DNA of 64,000 nucleotides from Nostoc sp. UHCC 0302 (GTDB lineage Bacteria > Cyanobacteriota > Cyanobacteriia > Cyanobacteriales > Nostocaceae): assembly GCF_038096175.1 (NCBI RefSeq), contig NZ_CP151099.1, positions 1,056,501-1,120,500 on the forward strand, given 5' to 3'. Within the stretch, counting starts at the first letter, position 1. Each line of letters begins with the position of its first letter. Positions 35,964 to 44,690 of the stretch are shown in pieces. The position numbers and the translations under genes are program-made. Under the pieces are notes generated by a model. That model did no database searches. It saw only the letters and a program-made list of their open reading frames with translations, and was not told the DNA's origin.

Positions 35964-38312
35964 CTACTCTGTAATGTATTTAATATAATGGACGATCGCC
36001 TCTGCTGTTGACACATTAGTTGCAAGTAGAACTTGGTTGATAGTACATAATCTCAGCAGTGCTTCTTCGTTAGCTTGACCTGTTTGAGGTTGCAGCAAAT
36101 CTCTTAAGAAAATAACTGCTAAAATTTCTCCTGAGCCAACTGATGAAGCAATTGTTTGATAGCCTCCAGAAGTTGGTGCGGGAGTTTGCCGACTAATAGT
36201 TATACCCACCTGCTGATGTAAGATTTCACTAATAGATGGCCAGGTAATTGTAAAACTCCGGGAGAAAAAGTCTTTATGTTGAGCAACGAATTCCGCAAGT
36301 TCCGATTTCTTGCTTTCGTGAGCTATGAGTACTATGTTTCTATCAATGATCACTGGAGAAGGCTCACTTACATTTGTTTCTTGCGAAATTTCATCAGGCT
36401 GGTCTGCTTGAGAAATTACTTCAATATTTGGACTAGTTAACTCAGTAATTACGCTTTCTGTTGTCTCTAAAGATGGAATATTAACTACATCAGCAACATC
36501 TACACTAGCTTGTTCAGTGCTTGTATTACTAAAATCAATGTGTTGATTGCTGAAAACTTGTGAAACGTCTTCTTGAGCCTGAGCCGTCTCATCATGTATG
36601 GTCGATACCTCGATGACTTCAATCACTCTCTCAGAAGGAGCAGAACTTTCTACCTCCAGAAATGCTGCGTCAACGTCTGCATTAACTTCTGCCGCATCTG
36701 ATGTATCCAATACTTCATGAGTGACATCTTGGGAAACTTGGCTTTCCTCCTCTGGTACTTGGTTTAATGGCTCTTGCATCTGAATGTTCGCATCTTGTTC
36801 CTCAACATCTGCATTGACTTCTGCTATAAGTGATGTATCCAATACTTCATTGCTGACATCTTGAGGAACTTGGCTGTCCTCCTCTGCTGCTTGATTTAAT
36901 GCCTCTTCTTGCTGAATGTCCGCGTCTTGTTCTTCAACATCTGCATTGACTTCTGCTGCAATTGATGTATCTAATACTTCATTGCTGACATCTTGAGGAA
37001 CTTGGCTGTCCTCCTCTGCTACTTGATTTAATGCCTCTTCTTGCTGAATGTCCGCGTCTTGTTCTTCAACATCTACATTGACTTCTGCTGCAACTGATGT
37101 ATCCGAATTCTCAACCTCATCATGTGTAGCTTCTGGAACCGCGCTCTCTTCTTGAGTAGCTTCGTGGTTAAATATATCACGCGGCTGTACGAAGGTGGAT
37201 TCCGCTGCCAGTGCTGCCTCCAAATCTGCAAACTGATTATCAGTTTCTGTAACTGAACTTTCTTGCCCAGGCACTTCGCGGCTAAATATATCACGTGGTT
37301 GTACAAACGTCGCTTCTGCTGCTGGTGCTGCTTCCCAATCTACAAATTCATTATCAGTAGATTCTGCAACTGCACTCTCTTCTTGATGTGCTGGGGTGAC
37401 TAAATCACGTGGCTGTACGAAGGTAGATTCTGCTGCCAGCGCTGCCTCCAAATCAGAAATCTCATCAGTAACTTCTGCAACTGCACTTTCTTCTGAGTCA
37501 GCCTCAATTATGTTTTCAGGTGCAGTTATTTCTTCAGCAGTTGGAGTAACATCATCAGGCTGAGACAAAGAAACATCTGAGGTTTCGCTGACTGGTGAAT
37601 TGATGCCCCAGCCAACTATTGGAGTTTCTACTTCACCAACATCAGGGCTAGCTTCTGCTGCAACTTGTGGTGTAGCTGAGTCTGCAACTTCATCACTAAT
37701 AACTGCTACTGGTTGAATTATATTTTCAGACGTGCTGATATCAGCAAGTGGGATAACATCTTCAGGCTGAGTAGAAACAACTTCTGGAATCTCGCTGATT
37801 TCTGGAGAAGCAGCATTAACCACAGGCGTTTCTGCTTCACTTGGAGTTTGACTAATTTCTTCAATAGGTGTTTGACTTACTACCTCTGGTGTTGGATTAA
37901 CAACATTAGGACTGCTGATATTTTCAGGCGATCGCGGTCTAGCAAACAGTGAAGGATCTATAATTCTAAATACTGTCTCTGCTTGCTCAAACGTAGGAGC
38001 AACTGCTTCCACTACCAAGACGTAATCTGCGATTCGAATAATATCGCCATCGTTCAAAAGATATGATCGCTCTTTTTCAGCCTGTTTACCATTAAATATT
38101 GAGCCATTTCTACTACCAAGGTCGCTAAAGTAGTAACTGCCACTTTTAATAAAAAATTTACCATGTTGCCGACTGACATCAGGGCTATCTAAGACTAAAT
38201 CAGAATCAGGAGAACGACCTATTATCCACTCTCCTCTTTTTGTAGTTTCTGAGGTGAAGTCAACTTCATTGATTTCACTTAGGGTTGGTGAGTAGCTAAC
38301 TTTTACTTTCAT
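35964..38312 (-). CDS. FHA-domain protein with acidic repeats and a degenerate methylglyoxal-synthase-like C terminus
   Basis: A 782-aa protein in three parts. Residues about 20-105 are an FHA phosphothreonine-binding domain (GEWIIGRSPDSDLVLD, SRQHGKFF, DLGSRNGSIFNG). Residues about 110-640 are low-complexity and very acidic, with tandem copies of units containing AEVNADVEEQDADIQQEEAL and of ESTFVQPRDI. Residues about 655-782 resemble methylglyoxal synthase: IVLIAHESKKSELAEFVAQH, then GSGEILAVIFLRDLL and EALLRLCTINQVLLATN. Several catalytic positions appear changed (TGTTG, SGPxGGDQQ and the histidine loop are lost), so enzyme activity is unlikely. The start overlaps the DUF6760-like stop (ATGA). 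Confidence 0.8.
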   Translation of the reverse strand: MKVKVSYSPTLSEINEVDFTSETTKRGEWIIGRSPDSDLVLDSPDVSRQHGKFFIKSGSYYFSDLGSRNGSIFNGKQAEKERSYLLNDGDIIRIADYVLVVEAVAPTFEQAETVFRIIDPSLFARPRSPENISSPNVVNPTPEVVSQTPIEEISQTPSEAETPVVNAASPEISEIPEVVSTQPEDVIPLADISTSENIIQPVAVISDEVADSATPQVAAEASPDVGEVETPIVGWGINSPVSETSDVSLSQPDDVTPTAEEITAPENIIEADSEESAVAEVTDEISDLEAALAAESTFVQPRDLVTPAHQEESAVAESTDNEFVDWEAAPAAEATFVQPRDIFSREVPGQESSVTETDNQFADLEAALAAESTFVQPRDIFNHEATQEESAVPEATHDEVENSDTSVAAEVNVDVEEQDADIQQEEALNQVAEEDSQVPQDVSNEVLDTSIAAEVNADVEEQDADIQQEEALNQAAEEDSQVPQDVSNEVLDTSLIAEVNADVEEQDANIQMQEPLNQVPEEESQVSQDVTHEVLDTSDAAEVNADVDAAFLEVESSAPSERVIEVIEVSTIHDETAQAQEDVSQVFSNQHIDFSNTSTEQASVDVADVVNIPSLETTESVITELTSPNIEVISQADQPDEISQETNVSEPSPVIIDRNIVLIAHESKKSELAEFVAQHKDFFSRSFTITWPSISEILHQQVGITISRQTPAPTSGGYQTIASSVGSGEILAVIFLRDLLQPQTGQANEEALLRLCTINQVLLATNVSTAEAIVHYIKYITE

Positions 38313-38458
38313 ATTGATTTTTGGTTAATTTTATTGATTTCGGCTACCCAGCGCTGACGGGTAGTGTGTTCTAAATTTAAAATATCATCTTGTGACCAAT
38401 GAAAATGATAAGCAATAAAAGCTACCTGCTCGTATAAAGTATCAGAGGGGTAGCTTAT
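38309..38458 (-). CDS. DUF6760-like small eCIS protein
   Basis: About 49 codons read SYPSDTLYEQVAFIAYHFHW, then SQDDILNLEHTTRQRWVAEI and a TGA that overlaps the ATG of the FHA gene (ATGA). The pattern YPxDxLYExVAxIAYHFHW..LEHxxRQRWVxEI is the small DUF6760-type protein found in many eCIS loci. No ATG, GTG or TTG is available upstream in frame before a stop; ATA at 38456-38458 or an upstream ATT would be the start, so the start codon is unusual. It overlaps the end of the preceding gene by a few bases. Confidence 0.75.
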   Translation of the reverse strand: MSYPSDTLYEQVAFIAYHFHWSQDDILNLEHTTRQRWVAEINKINQKSI

Positions 38459-38838
38459 GACTCCCCCGCCAGTTCTAGCTCCACTGAAAATTGATTATTG
38501 CAGTGGGGACATTGTGTTGGAATGTGTACATTGCCTTGCAGATTGATTCGATTGTAAAATTCTCGAAGATAGGCAATGTCATGTAAGAGCAGTCCTTCGA
38601 GTAATTCAGGACTAACAGAGTTGAAACTGCCCAAGCGAGTAATAACCAGTGCAAGCATCACCAAGACGCCGTAAGCTGGATTTTCCTTAACTCTGTGTTC
38701 TTGTTGCGTCAAAATTTCATCTTTGGCGGTGGCTAAACGCATCACTCCATGACGATGTATTCGGTTTTCACTATCACTCAACCCTCTAGGAAGAGTAAAG
38801 GCGAATTCTGTGCAGAGAGTATCTTTCTTACGGCGCAT
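38455..38838 (-). CDS. eCIS tail-assembly-type protein, paralogue 1
   Basis: A 127-aa protein with the arrangement CTEFAFTLPRGLSDSENRIH, RHGVMRLATAKDEIL and ALVITRLGSF, followed by LLHDIAYLREFYNRIN. It is clearly related to the 115-aa protein at 39013-39360. This type resembles phage tail assembly chaperones and is a regular member of eCIS clusters. Unlike its paralogue it has a C-terminal CPHC motif (PTQCPHCNNQFSVELEL) that may bind zinc. It is followed immediately by the DUF6760-like gene. Confidence 0.7.
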   Translation of the reverse strand: MRRKKDTLCTEFAFTLPRGLSDSENRIHRHGVMRLATAKDEILTQQEHRVKENPAYGVLVMLALVITRLGSFNSVSPELLEGLLLHDIAYLREFYNRINLQGNVHIPTQCPHCNNQFSVELELAGES

Positions 38839-38854
38839 AGGTAACTTTGGGACT

Positions 38855-39005
38855 GGGGATTAAGTATTGGGCATGGGGCATGGAGCATTGAGCATTAAGA
38901 GTGCTGAGTCAAGAGTCAAGAGTCATTAATTATTCTCCCTTGCTCCCCTACCCTTGAAAGCCCCTGCTTCCTCATCCCCCTCATCCTCCTATTCCCAATG
39001 CTCCA
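38855..39005. repeat. Low-complexity intergenic repeat (GGCATGGGGCATGG type)
   Basis: The block reads GGGCATGGGGCATGGAGCAT, then GTGCTGAGTCAAGAGTCAAG, then C-rich CTTGCTCCCCTACCC tracts. A related block lies at about 44140-44340 at the other end of the sheath/tube block. It separates two co-directional genes and is non-coding. Confidence 0.55.
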
Positions 39006-39012
39006 TACCAAC

Positions 39013-39360
39013 TTAATTATGAACAAGTGGTTCGGGGGAATTTATTGTATCTTCTGGTATGGGAGTTTCGCCCTCCAAGCCATTGATTCGACGGTAAAAA
39101 TCTTGAAGGTAATTTAAATCTTGGGCAAAAAACTTTTCCACTATTGCTGGAGTCACTTCTGCTAAAGCACCCAAGCGGGTAATCACTCGCGACAAGATAA
39201 TAATTGTGGCATAAACGGGATTAGCTTTAACGCGTGGGTCACGCAAGGGTGCAATCTCGTCTATCGCCGTTGATAACCGCATTACACCCTTGCGGTGGAG
39301 GTTGCCTTCAGAGTCTAGATACCCCTTAGGCAGTGTAAATTCAAACTCTGTAGCAAACAT
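39013..39360 (-). CDS. eCIS tail-assembly-type protein, paralogue 2
   Basis: A 115-aa protein with ATEFEFTLPKGYLDSEGNLH, RKGVMRLSTAIDEIAPLRD and IILSRVITRLGAL, followed by FFAQDLNYLQDFYRRIN. It shares the whole core with the neighbouring 127-aa protein but lacks the CPHC motif. The family is placed next to tube and sheath genes in contractile injection loci, so an assembly chaperone role for the tube is inferred from context. The start ATG is clear, with an upstream AGGAG-like box (CAGGAGAACT). Confidence 0.7.
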   Translation of the reverse strand: MFATEFEFTLPKGYLDSEGNLHRKGVMRLSTAIDEIAPLRDPRVKANPVYATIIILSRVITRLGALAEVTPAIVEKFFAQDLNYLQDFYRRINGLEGETPIPEDTINSPEPLVHN

Positions 39361-39682
39361 AGTTCTCCTGATTATTTCACGCGCATTCGTAACAGATTAA
39401 GACAAAATCAGTTTTGTCAATAGTATTTACTTTACAAATCAGCCGATTAATTCAGTATAAAATTCAGCTTAATACTAAATTGTGAGTGTAAAAATGAATG
39501 ATGCTTTGAAATATGACGTACAGGCTTAGCTAGCCTTGTCTACGAGACGCTATGCGTAGCTTGTTTTCCCATAGAGAGAGGTACGGTGTCGCTAGCTAAA
39601 AAATTATGTTTTCCACCCGATTTCCGGCAGAATTTTAAGCACTATTCCTTATTGACAAATTGTTTATGACCTTAATAACTTA
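39361..39682. other. Intergenic gap with a palindromic repeat
   Basis: Bases 39527-39600 are a palindromic interspersed repeat (GCTAGCCTTGTCTACGAGAC, GCTATGCGTAGC, and a closing GCTAGC). The rest is A/T-rich. Nothing coding is seen. Confidence 0.45.
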
Positions 39683-40201
39683 TCAAAAATAACCCGTAAC
39701 AGTAGGCTCCACGCGTTGAAATTCCTCAAAAGCAAGCTCCATCTCCTCAATTTCTATTTCATGACTGTTAGCGTTAAAATCACTAATTTTGTAACTAGTA
39801 GGCCAACCACCATTTAATTCAAATCTAGCTCTTTCCTTGCCTTCTTGATTGTAAATAGATAAATAAATATTTTTACGTTCTTTACTCCACTTACCTGTTT
39901 CAATTTTTTCAAACCAGTCCCACCAAGTTTTGACTCTGGTCAAACCTTTACGCAGAATAATATTACCACTTTTAGTATTGCCAGGAAGTTTAGTTATAAC
40001 TGGTCTACCTTTTGATGCTTCTGCCCACTTTTGAGAAGTTACTTCACAAATTTCAATTACCTCCTGGGTTCTTGTAATACCTTGGCATTCTAAAAAGTAG
40101 CTATCGCTGTCATTCCAGCCTAAGTTTAGTCCTACAAAAAAACGGTATTGTGTGAGAAATTCTTTGTCTCCTAACTTTGAAGCAAACGGTACTTGGAACA
40201 T
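39683..40201 (-). CDS. Contractile injection system tube protein (gp19-like)
   Basis: A 172-aa member of the T4 gp19-like family that forms the inner tube rings. It reads YRFFVGLNLGWNDSDSYFLE, CQGITRTQEVIEICEVTSQK and LPGNTKSGNIILRKGLTRVK. It ends with the family-typical WPTSYKISDFNANSHEIEIE and EMELAFEEFQRVE. It is the first of two intact tube genes in this block and is closest to the tail-assembly genes. The tube isoform it provides (initiator versus main tube, as Pvc1/Pvc5) cannot be told from sequence alone. Confidence 0.85.
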   Translation of the reverse strand: MFQVPFASKLGDKEFLTQYRFFVGLNLGWNDSDSYFLECQGITRTQEVIEICEVTSQKWAEASKGRPVITKLPGNTKSGNIILRKGLTRVKTWWDWFEKIETGKWSKERKNIYLSIYNQEGKERARFELNGGWPTSYKISDFNANSHEIEIEEMELAFEEFQRVEPTVTGYF

Positions 40202-40333
40202 AGTATATATTGAGAATTTGAATTTTTATGCAAATCTAATTTAACTTAAAATTTAAGATTGCTATCTATAAGTTATGGCTAACTCTTGTCTATAACAAAC
40301 AGCTAAATAAAACCGAACAATTGAGTTTTACCC

Positions 40334-40785
40334 TCAACTCTTGAGGTTTTTTTGAGTTCTTTCAATCTTAAAACTCTTAATAGTCATCTCAATCTGCTCT
40401 GTCGCCAATTCATTGTTTTTAGCATCGAATTCTGGGGCTGTATATGATATAGGAAAGCAATTTATAAAATTTATACGGATTACTTCTGTTGTCCTATACT
40501 GGACATAATCAGTAACTGAAACTCCTTTACGGTTGTCCTCCCACTGACGGCTTTCTCCATCTTTGCTGCACTTGAAATACCAATCGTAGATGCTATTGTC
40601 AACCATTGTACTTCTGTGTTTACAGAAGTGACTTCACCAATTTCAATTACATCCTGGGTTCCTGTAAAACCTTGGCATTCTAAAAAGTAGCCCTCGCTGT
40701 ATTTTTAGCCTAAGTTTAGTCCTACCAAGAAACGATATTTTATGAGAACTTTTTTGTTTCCAAATTTGAAAGCGGTAGTTGCCAT
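40334..40785 (-). pseudogene. Chimeric tube pseudogene joining halves of two tube proteins
   Basis: From the ATG at 40785 the frame reads TTAFKFGNKKVLIKYRFLVG and LNLG, then TAA where the neighbour has a Trp-Asn, then KYSEGYFLECQGFTGTQDVI. This half copies the 172-aa tube protein. Near 40606 the similarity switches, in another frame, to the C-terminal half of the 158-aa tube protein (DNSIYDWYFKCSKDGESRQW, then ISYTAPEFDAKNNELATEQI). The gene is thus a recombination product of its two neighbours with one stop and one frameshift. The 90-codon open part could still be translated from the ATG at 40606. Confidence 0.85.
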
Positions 40786-40893
40786 AATACATATTCTTAT
40801 TTAACTTAGCAGTTAAGGTTGCTATCTATAATTTATAGCAACCTCTTGCTAATAATAAACAGCTAAATAAAACCGAACAATTGAGTTTTATCC

Positions 40894-41370
40894 TTAAGTC
40901 TTGAGGGACTTTGTAGTTCTTTCGATCTTAAAACCCTCAATAGCTACTTCAATCTGCTCTGTTACCAGATCATTGTTTGTAGAATCAAATTCTGGAGCTG
41001 TATATGATACGGGAAAGCAATTTGTAAGATTTATACGAATTACTTCAGTTGACCTATCTTGGGCATAACCAATAACTGAAACTGCTTTACGGTTTTCATC
41101 CCAGTTACGCTTTTCTCCATCTTGGCTACACTTTAAATACCATTGGTAGATGCTATCGTCACCATTGTAATTTAAGGTAATTGTGACATTATTATGTTCT
41201 ACCTGTCCAGGAGTGTTTTGACGGATTACCTTACCACTTTTGCCTGAACCTCTAATATCTGTAGTGGCATTATTTTTTATCCCTAATCCTGTAACTGATT
41301 TAACAAATTTCTCCTCAATGCCTTCTGCATTAAAGTAAAAGACTGAAGCACCAATATATTCGTTTGCCAT
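40894..41370 (-). CDS. Contractile injection system tube protein (gp19-like), second type
   Basis: A 158-aa gp19-family tube protein: ANEYIGASVFYFNAEGIEEK, then TTDIRGSGKSGKVIRQNTPG, DSIYQWYLKCSQDGEKRNWD and a late VSYTAPEFDSTNNDLVTEQI. It differs from the 172-aa protein over most of its length, so the two are separate tube types and not recent copies. It is directly downstream of the sheath gene, the usual position of the main tube subunit. The ATG has an upstream GGAGAT box. Confidence 0.88.
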   Translation of the reverse strand: MANEYIGASVFYFNAEGIEEKFVKSVTGLGIKNNATTDIRGSGKSGKVIRQNTPGQVEHNNVTITLNYNGDDSIYQWYLKCSQDGEKRNWDENRKAVSVIGYAQDRSTEVIRINLTNCFPVSYTAPEFDSTNNDLVTEQIEVAIEGFKIERTTKSLKT

Positions 41371-41526
41371 GAGAATCTCATCTCCTAATAAATTAATAGT
41401 GTGGAAAAATTGCAGAAAATACTAAGCTGTTACGTATCAAGGGTTATCATTAGTCATTTGTAAACACAAATGACTAATGACGTTCTTACGGAAAATAGTG
41501 CAATATATGCGGGTTAGCTTAATCAG

Positions 41527-43185
41527 TTATTGATCATCAAGTGAATTCCATTGACTGATACGGAAGACCACAAACTCTGCTGGTCTAACGGGGCAAACAC
41601 CTATTTCGACGTACAAACGACCTAAAATTATACTTTCTGGTGGATTCAATTCCGCATCGCATTTAACATAAAATGCCTGTGCCGGTGAATCTCCAAATAA
41701 AGCACCCTCACGCCAAATACGCTCCAAAAAGTTACTGACAGTACGTCTGACACGCGCCCACAAATCTTGATCATTAGGTTCAAAAACTGCCCATTGAGTA
41801 CCCAGTTCAATTGATTTTTCTAAGTAACTAATCAACCGACGCACGCTGATATAACGCCACTCTGTTTTATCTGGCTCAACTAAAGTTCTCGCTCCCCAAA
41901 TGCGGATACCTCGGTTCGGAAAATTGCGAATGCAATTTATACCAATGGGGTTCAATAGTTCCTGTTCGCGGAAATTGGTATCGTAACCCAAACCAATTAC
42001 GCCTCTGGGTACTTCATTTGCAGGCGCTTTATAGACACCTCTGGTTTCGTCGGTGCGTCCCCAAACACCCATCATATGACCACAAGGAGGTACTAAAATG
42101 GGATTGCCGCGATCGCGCGGGTTAGGAACTTTGATCCAAGGATAGTAAAGGGCTGCAAACATCGAACGACGGTTAAATCTATTCAACCAATTCACTACTT
42201 GTTGGGGTTTAACAGCATCAGGTGGTGGATCAAGTAAAACCATGCGGTTGGGTGGATTAGGAATATCGCCACTGGCAGAACCCTCGCACATGCTGATCAT
42301 CAGTTCCATAATCCCGTGGACTTGATCCAAGTTCAGCACTTGTTCTTGATAAGCCCGCATGAGATCAGGGCAAGCCAGCATTGTGATTTCATCAATTTCA
42401 AAAATCCCGCGTACCCCTGTGCGATCATCTCTTACCCCTTCTATATCTTGTGAGAATCTATCCGCAGGGGGGGCAACAATTGGTGGCGCTAGTTCGTATT
42501 GACCATTAACTGGACGGCGAGTTAATGGCTGTCCACTTTGAGTAATGTCTTCTACACTGACATACATAGAATTTCTCAATGCCGCCAGCGCATAAGTTGC
42601 TACTTGAGCATTCGGGTCGCGGTTCATCGTCAAGTTCTCGTATTGTTCTAGAAGCTCATCTCCTCGACGAATCTGGATTGTGAAATATTCCCCTGTATTT
42701 GGAGCAGTTTCTCCTTCAGTACCTTCAGGTAGGGGACGAGGAGAACCATCGATAATTAAGATATTTACTAATCCGCCTGTTGCTTGCTCAGGGCGCAAAG
42801 TAAAGCGAAGGGCTGGACGATTGCCTCGAGCGTTGATTCTCAGGGTAGTAGGTTCTTGAGTTGCGGGTTTAGGTGCGCCTGGTAATTGAGTGCCAATGCT
42901 TGTCACCCAGCAGCGACCGCCACCATTCATGAAGTAGCCATAGACTGCAAAGGGTAAGTAGGCGTTGAAATCGGTGAAACCATCAGAATTAGGACGGGCA
43001 AAATAGTTGAGATATTGCGTCCAATTAGTCACCAACATTGGCTTAAATAGCTCAGCATCATCTCGAATATCTTCTGTAAAGCCTACAAACCCGGCAATTG
43101 CTGTGCTAACACCTTCAATCGGTCGGCTCCCTCGGTCAAACTCTTCAATATAGACACCAGGAGCAAAATAATCAAGTCTAGCCAT
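41527..43185 (-). CDS. Contractile sheath protein
   Basis: A 552-aa tail sheath protein of the gp18/Pvc2-4 family. The N terminus (DYFAPGVYIEEFDRGSRPIE, then GVSTAIAGFVGFTEDIRDDA) is the classical APGVYxEE..I.GVxTxxAxFVG arm that links neighbouring subunits. The C-terminal domain has RGIRIWGARTLVEPDKTEWR, YISVRRLISYLEKSIE and WAVFEPNDQDLWARVRRTVS. It forms the spring-loaded outer cylinder that contracts to drive the tube. It is the second gene of the minus-strand block, 30 bases after the Pvc16-like gene. Only one sheath gene is present here, while Pvc/Afp loci have three. Confidence 0.95.
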   Translation of the reverse strand: MARLDYFAPGVYIEEFDRGSRPIEGVSTAIAGFVGFTEDIRDDAELFKPMLVTNWTQYLNYFARPNSDGFTDFNAYLPFAVYGYFMNGGGRCWVTSIGTQLPGAPKPATQEPTTLRINARGNRPALRFTLRPEQATGGLVNILIIDGSPRPLPEGTEGETAPNTGEYFTIQIRRGDELLEQYENLTMNRDPNAQVATYALAALRNSMYVSVEDITQSGQPLTRRPVNGQYELAPPIVAPPADRFSQDIEGVRDDRTGVRGIFEIDEITMLACPDLMRAYQEQVLNLDQVHGIMELMISMCEGSASGDIPNPPNRMVLLDPPPDAVKPQQVVNWLNRFNRRSMFAALYYPWIKVPNPRDRGNPILVPPCGHMMGVWGRTDETRGVYKAPANEVPRGVIGLGYDTNFREQELLNPIGINCIRNFPNRGIRIWGARTLVEPDKTEWRYISVRRLISYLEKSIELGTQWAVFEPNDQDLWARVRRTVSNFLERIWREGALFGDSPAQAFYVKCDAELNPPESIILGRLYVEIGVCPVRPAEFVVFRISQWNSLDDQ

Positions 43186-43215
43186 TAAAGTCTCTCCAAG
43201 TCAGTAAAAACTTAA

Positions 43216-44052
43216 TTATTCAGGAGTTAAAAATATCTCTCTAAAAATATAACTATCATCTACCAATGCATTAACATTCTTGGGTAAATAGCCAGGACAA
43301 TTTATATTTAAAACATAGTTACCTCTCTCAAGGTTTTCAAAAAAGAACAGTCCTTCTTTCTTACTTTCCGTGAATTTTGTAGTTCCTTGGAGAGTAACTT
43401 TTGCCGTCAGTAGTGACAGATTTGTTGTCGCACTCTTGACAGAACCTGCAATTACTACTCGCCTAGCCATAACTTGGTTACCACCATATTTACCAGCTGT
43501 ACTTTGCAGGTCAAAAATTCGTTCCCAAACTAAAGGTGTTATGGTAGGTTGCCTATCAAGAGGCACGCTTATTGTTAAATACAAGGCTAAACGCAAAGGT
43601 ACATTAAGAGCGCTCCATATGCCGCCAAGCTCAAGTGGCGGCTGTATTCCAAGCATCATAGGCAAACTACCATAACCCCGCAATTCAGGGACTAAAAACT
43701 CCTCCTCCAAAGGTTGATGGCGTAGAAGTACAGTCAATGCTTCACTGAGAAAGTGATGCTCGCCTAAAGTCGTCCTATCCCAAGCTGTTAATAGCAGTGA
43801 AACATCAAACCAATTAGGTGCCCAATTTACAGTGCCAGGTTGTTGATGGCGTGTAATATTACGTTCAACTTGCCTTCCGGCTTGTTGATACTGCTTACTC
43901 TCACGAATATCATAAATGTATAAATTGAGAGTTGGACCTACCCCCTGTTCCCTTCGATTACCAGGATGGCTAAAGTCAATTTGCTCCGTACTGGTAAGTG
44001 AGGTTCCTCCAGCTAGAATCTCGGCTAGAGTTTGAAGAACGGATATGAGCAT
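43216..44052 (-). CDS. Pvc16-like tail terminator (DUF4255) with a C-terminal carboxypeptidase-regulatory-like domain
   Basis: A 278-aa protein. Residues about 1-190 are the DUF4255/Pvc16_N domain that caps the tube and sheath: LISVLQTLAEILAGG, TLNLYIYDIRESKQY and NWFDVSLLLTAWDRTTLGEH, then LSEALTVLLRH. Residues about 195-278 look like a carboxypeptidase-regulatory-like beta sandwich (ARRVVIAGSVKSATTNLSLL, then FFFENLERGNYVLNINCPGY). It is the first gene of the minus-strand block and probably carries the promoter on its upstream side. Confidence 0.85.
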   Translation of the reverse strand: MLISVLQTLAEILAGGTSLTSTEQIDFSHPGNRREQGVGPTLNLYIYDIRESKQYQQAGRQVERNITRHQQPGTVNWAPNWFDVSLLLTAWDRTTLGEHHFLSEALTVLLRHQPLEEEFLVPELRGYGSLPMMLGIQPPLELGGIWSALNVPLRLALYLTISVPLDRQPTITPLVWERIFDLQSTAGKYGGNQVMARRVVIAGSVKSATTNLSLLTAKVTLQGTTKFTESKKEGLFFFENLERGNYVLNINCPGYLPKNVNALVDDSYIFREIFLTPE

Positions 44053-44690
44053 GAAGGTGTTGTGCTGGTAACTAATCCAGATGTATCTACAGTATATGTA
44101 TCAGCCTTGTAAAGTTAATTAGACTTTTGTCGATATTTTGAGATGGGGCATTAGGCATTGAGAGTACTGTTAGCGGTAGCGGGGCGTTTAGCCCGTACTG
44201 GGTGTTGAGTGCTGTTAGCGACAGGAGATTTGTAGTAGGTGCTGAGTTAAGAGTCAATAATAATTGAATAATTGATCTGTATTTATTTCTCTTGTTCCCT
44301 CTGCTCCCCTGATCCCCAGAATGATGATTGAGGGGGCTGGAAGATATTAGTTTTTCAAGAATCCGAAAAGCAGCAACTTCAGTTTGTAGATTTGTCTGGA
44401 GCAGTTCTTAATCAAACGCACTACATTTCTTTCTTGTGGGATCGGTCGAAAATCCCGTCCTAGTAGTCCACCAGACTAACTTTGATGGATAAATAAGTTC
44501 GTTCTCATGCGCTTATACTATATATTTATAAAAGTGAGAAGTACCTATGAATATAAACTTAATAATTCTTGTTTGTCTAAATTATTTAACAAGATAACTT
44601 AACAAAAAAATAAGTATTACTGAAACTGCATAATTTTATACTGTTCAGCAGAAGAGTAGCAATATTTGGTTGCAAAAAGTGAGTAAAGCT
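44053..44690. other. Divergent intergenic region with repeats
   Basis: About 640 bases between the Pvc16-like gene (leftward) and the histidine kinase gene (rightward). Bases 44140-44340 hold the same low-complexity repeat type as 38855-39005 (GGGGCATTAGGCATTGAGAG, then GTGCTGAGTTAAGAGTCA). A TATACTATAT box lies near 44515 and could serve the kinase operon. Confidence 0.45.
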
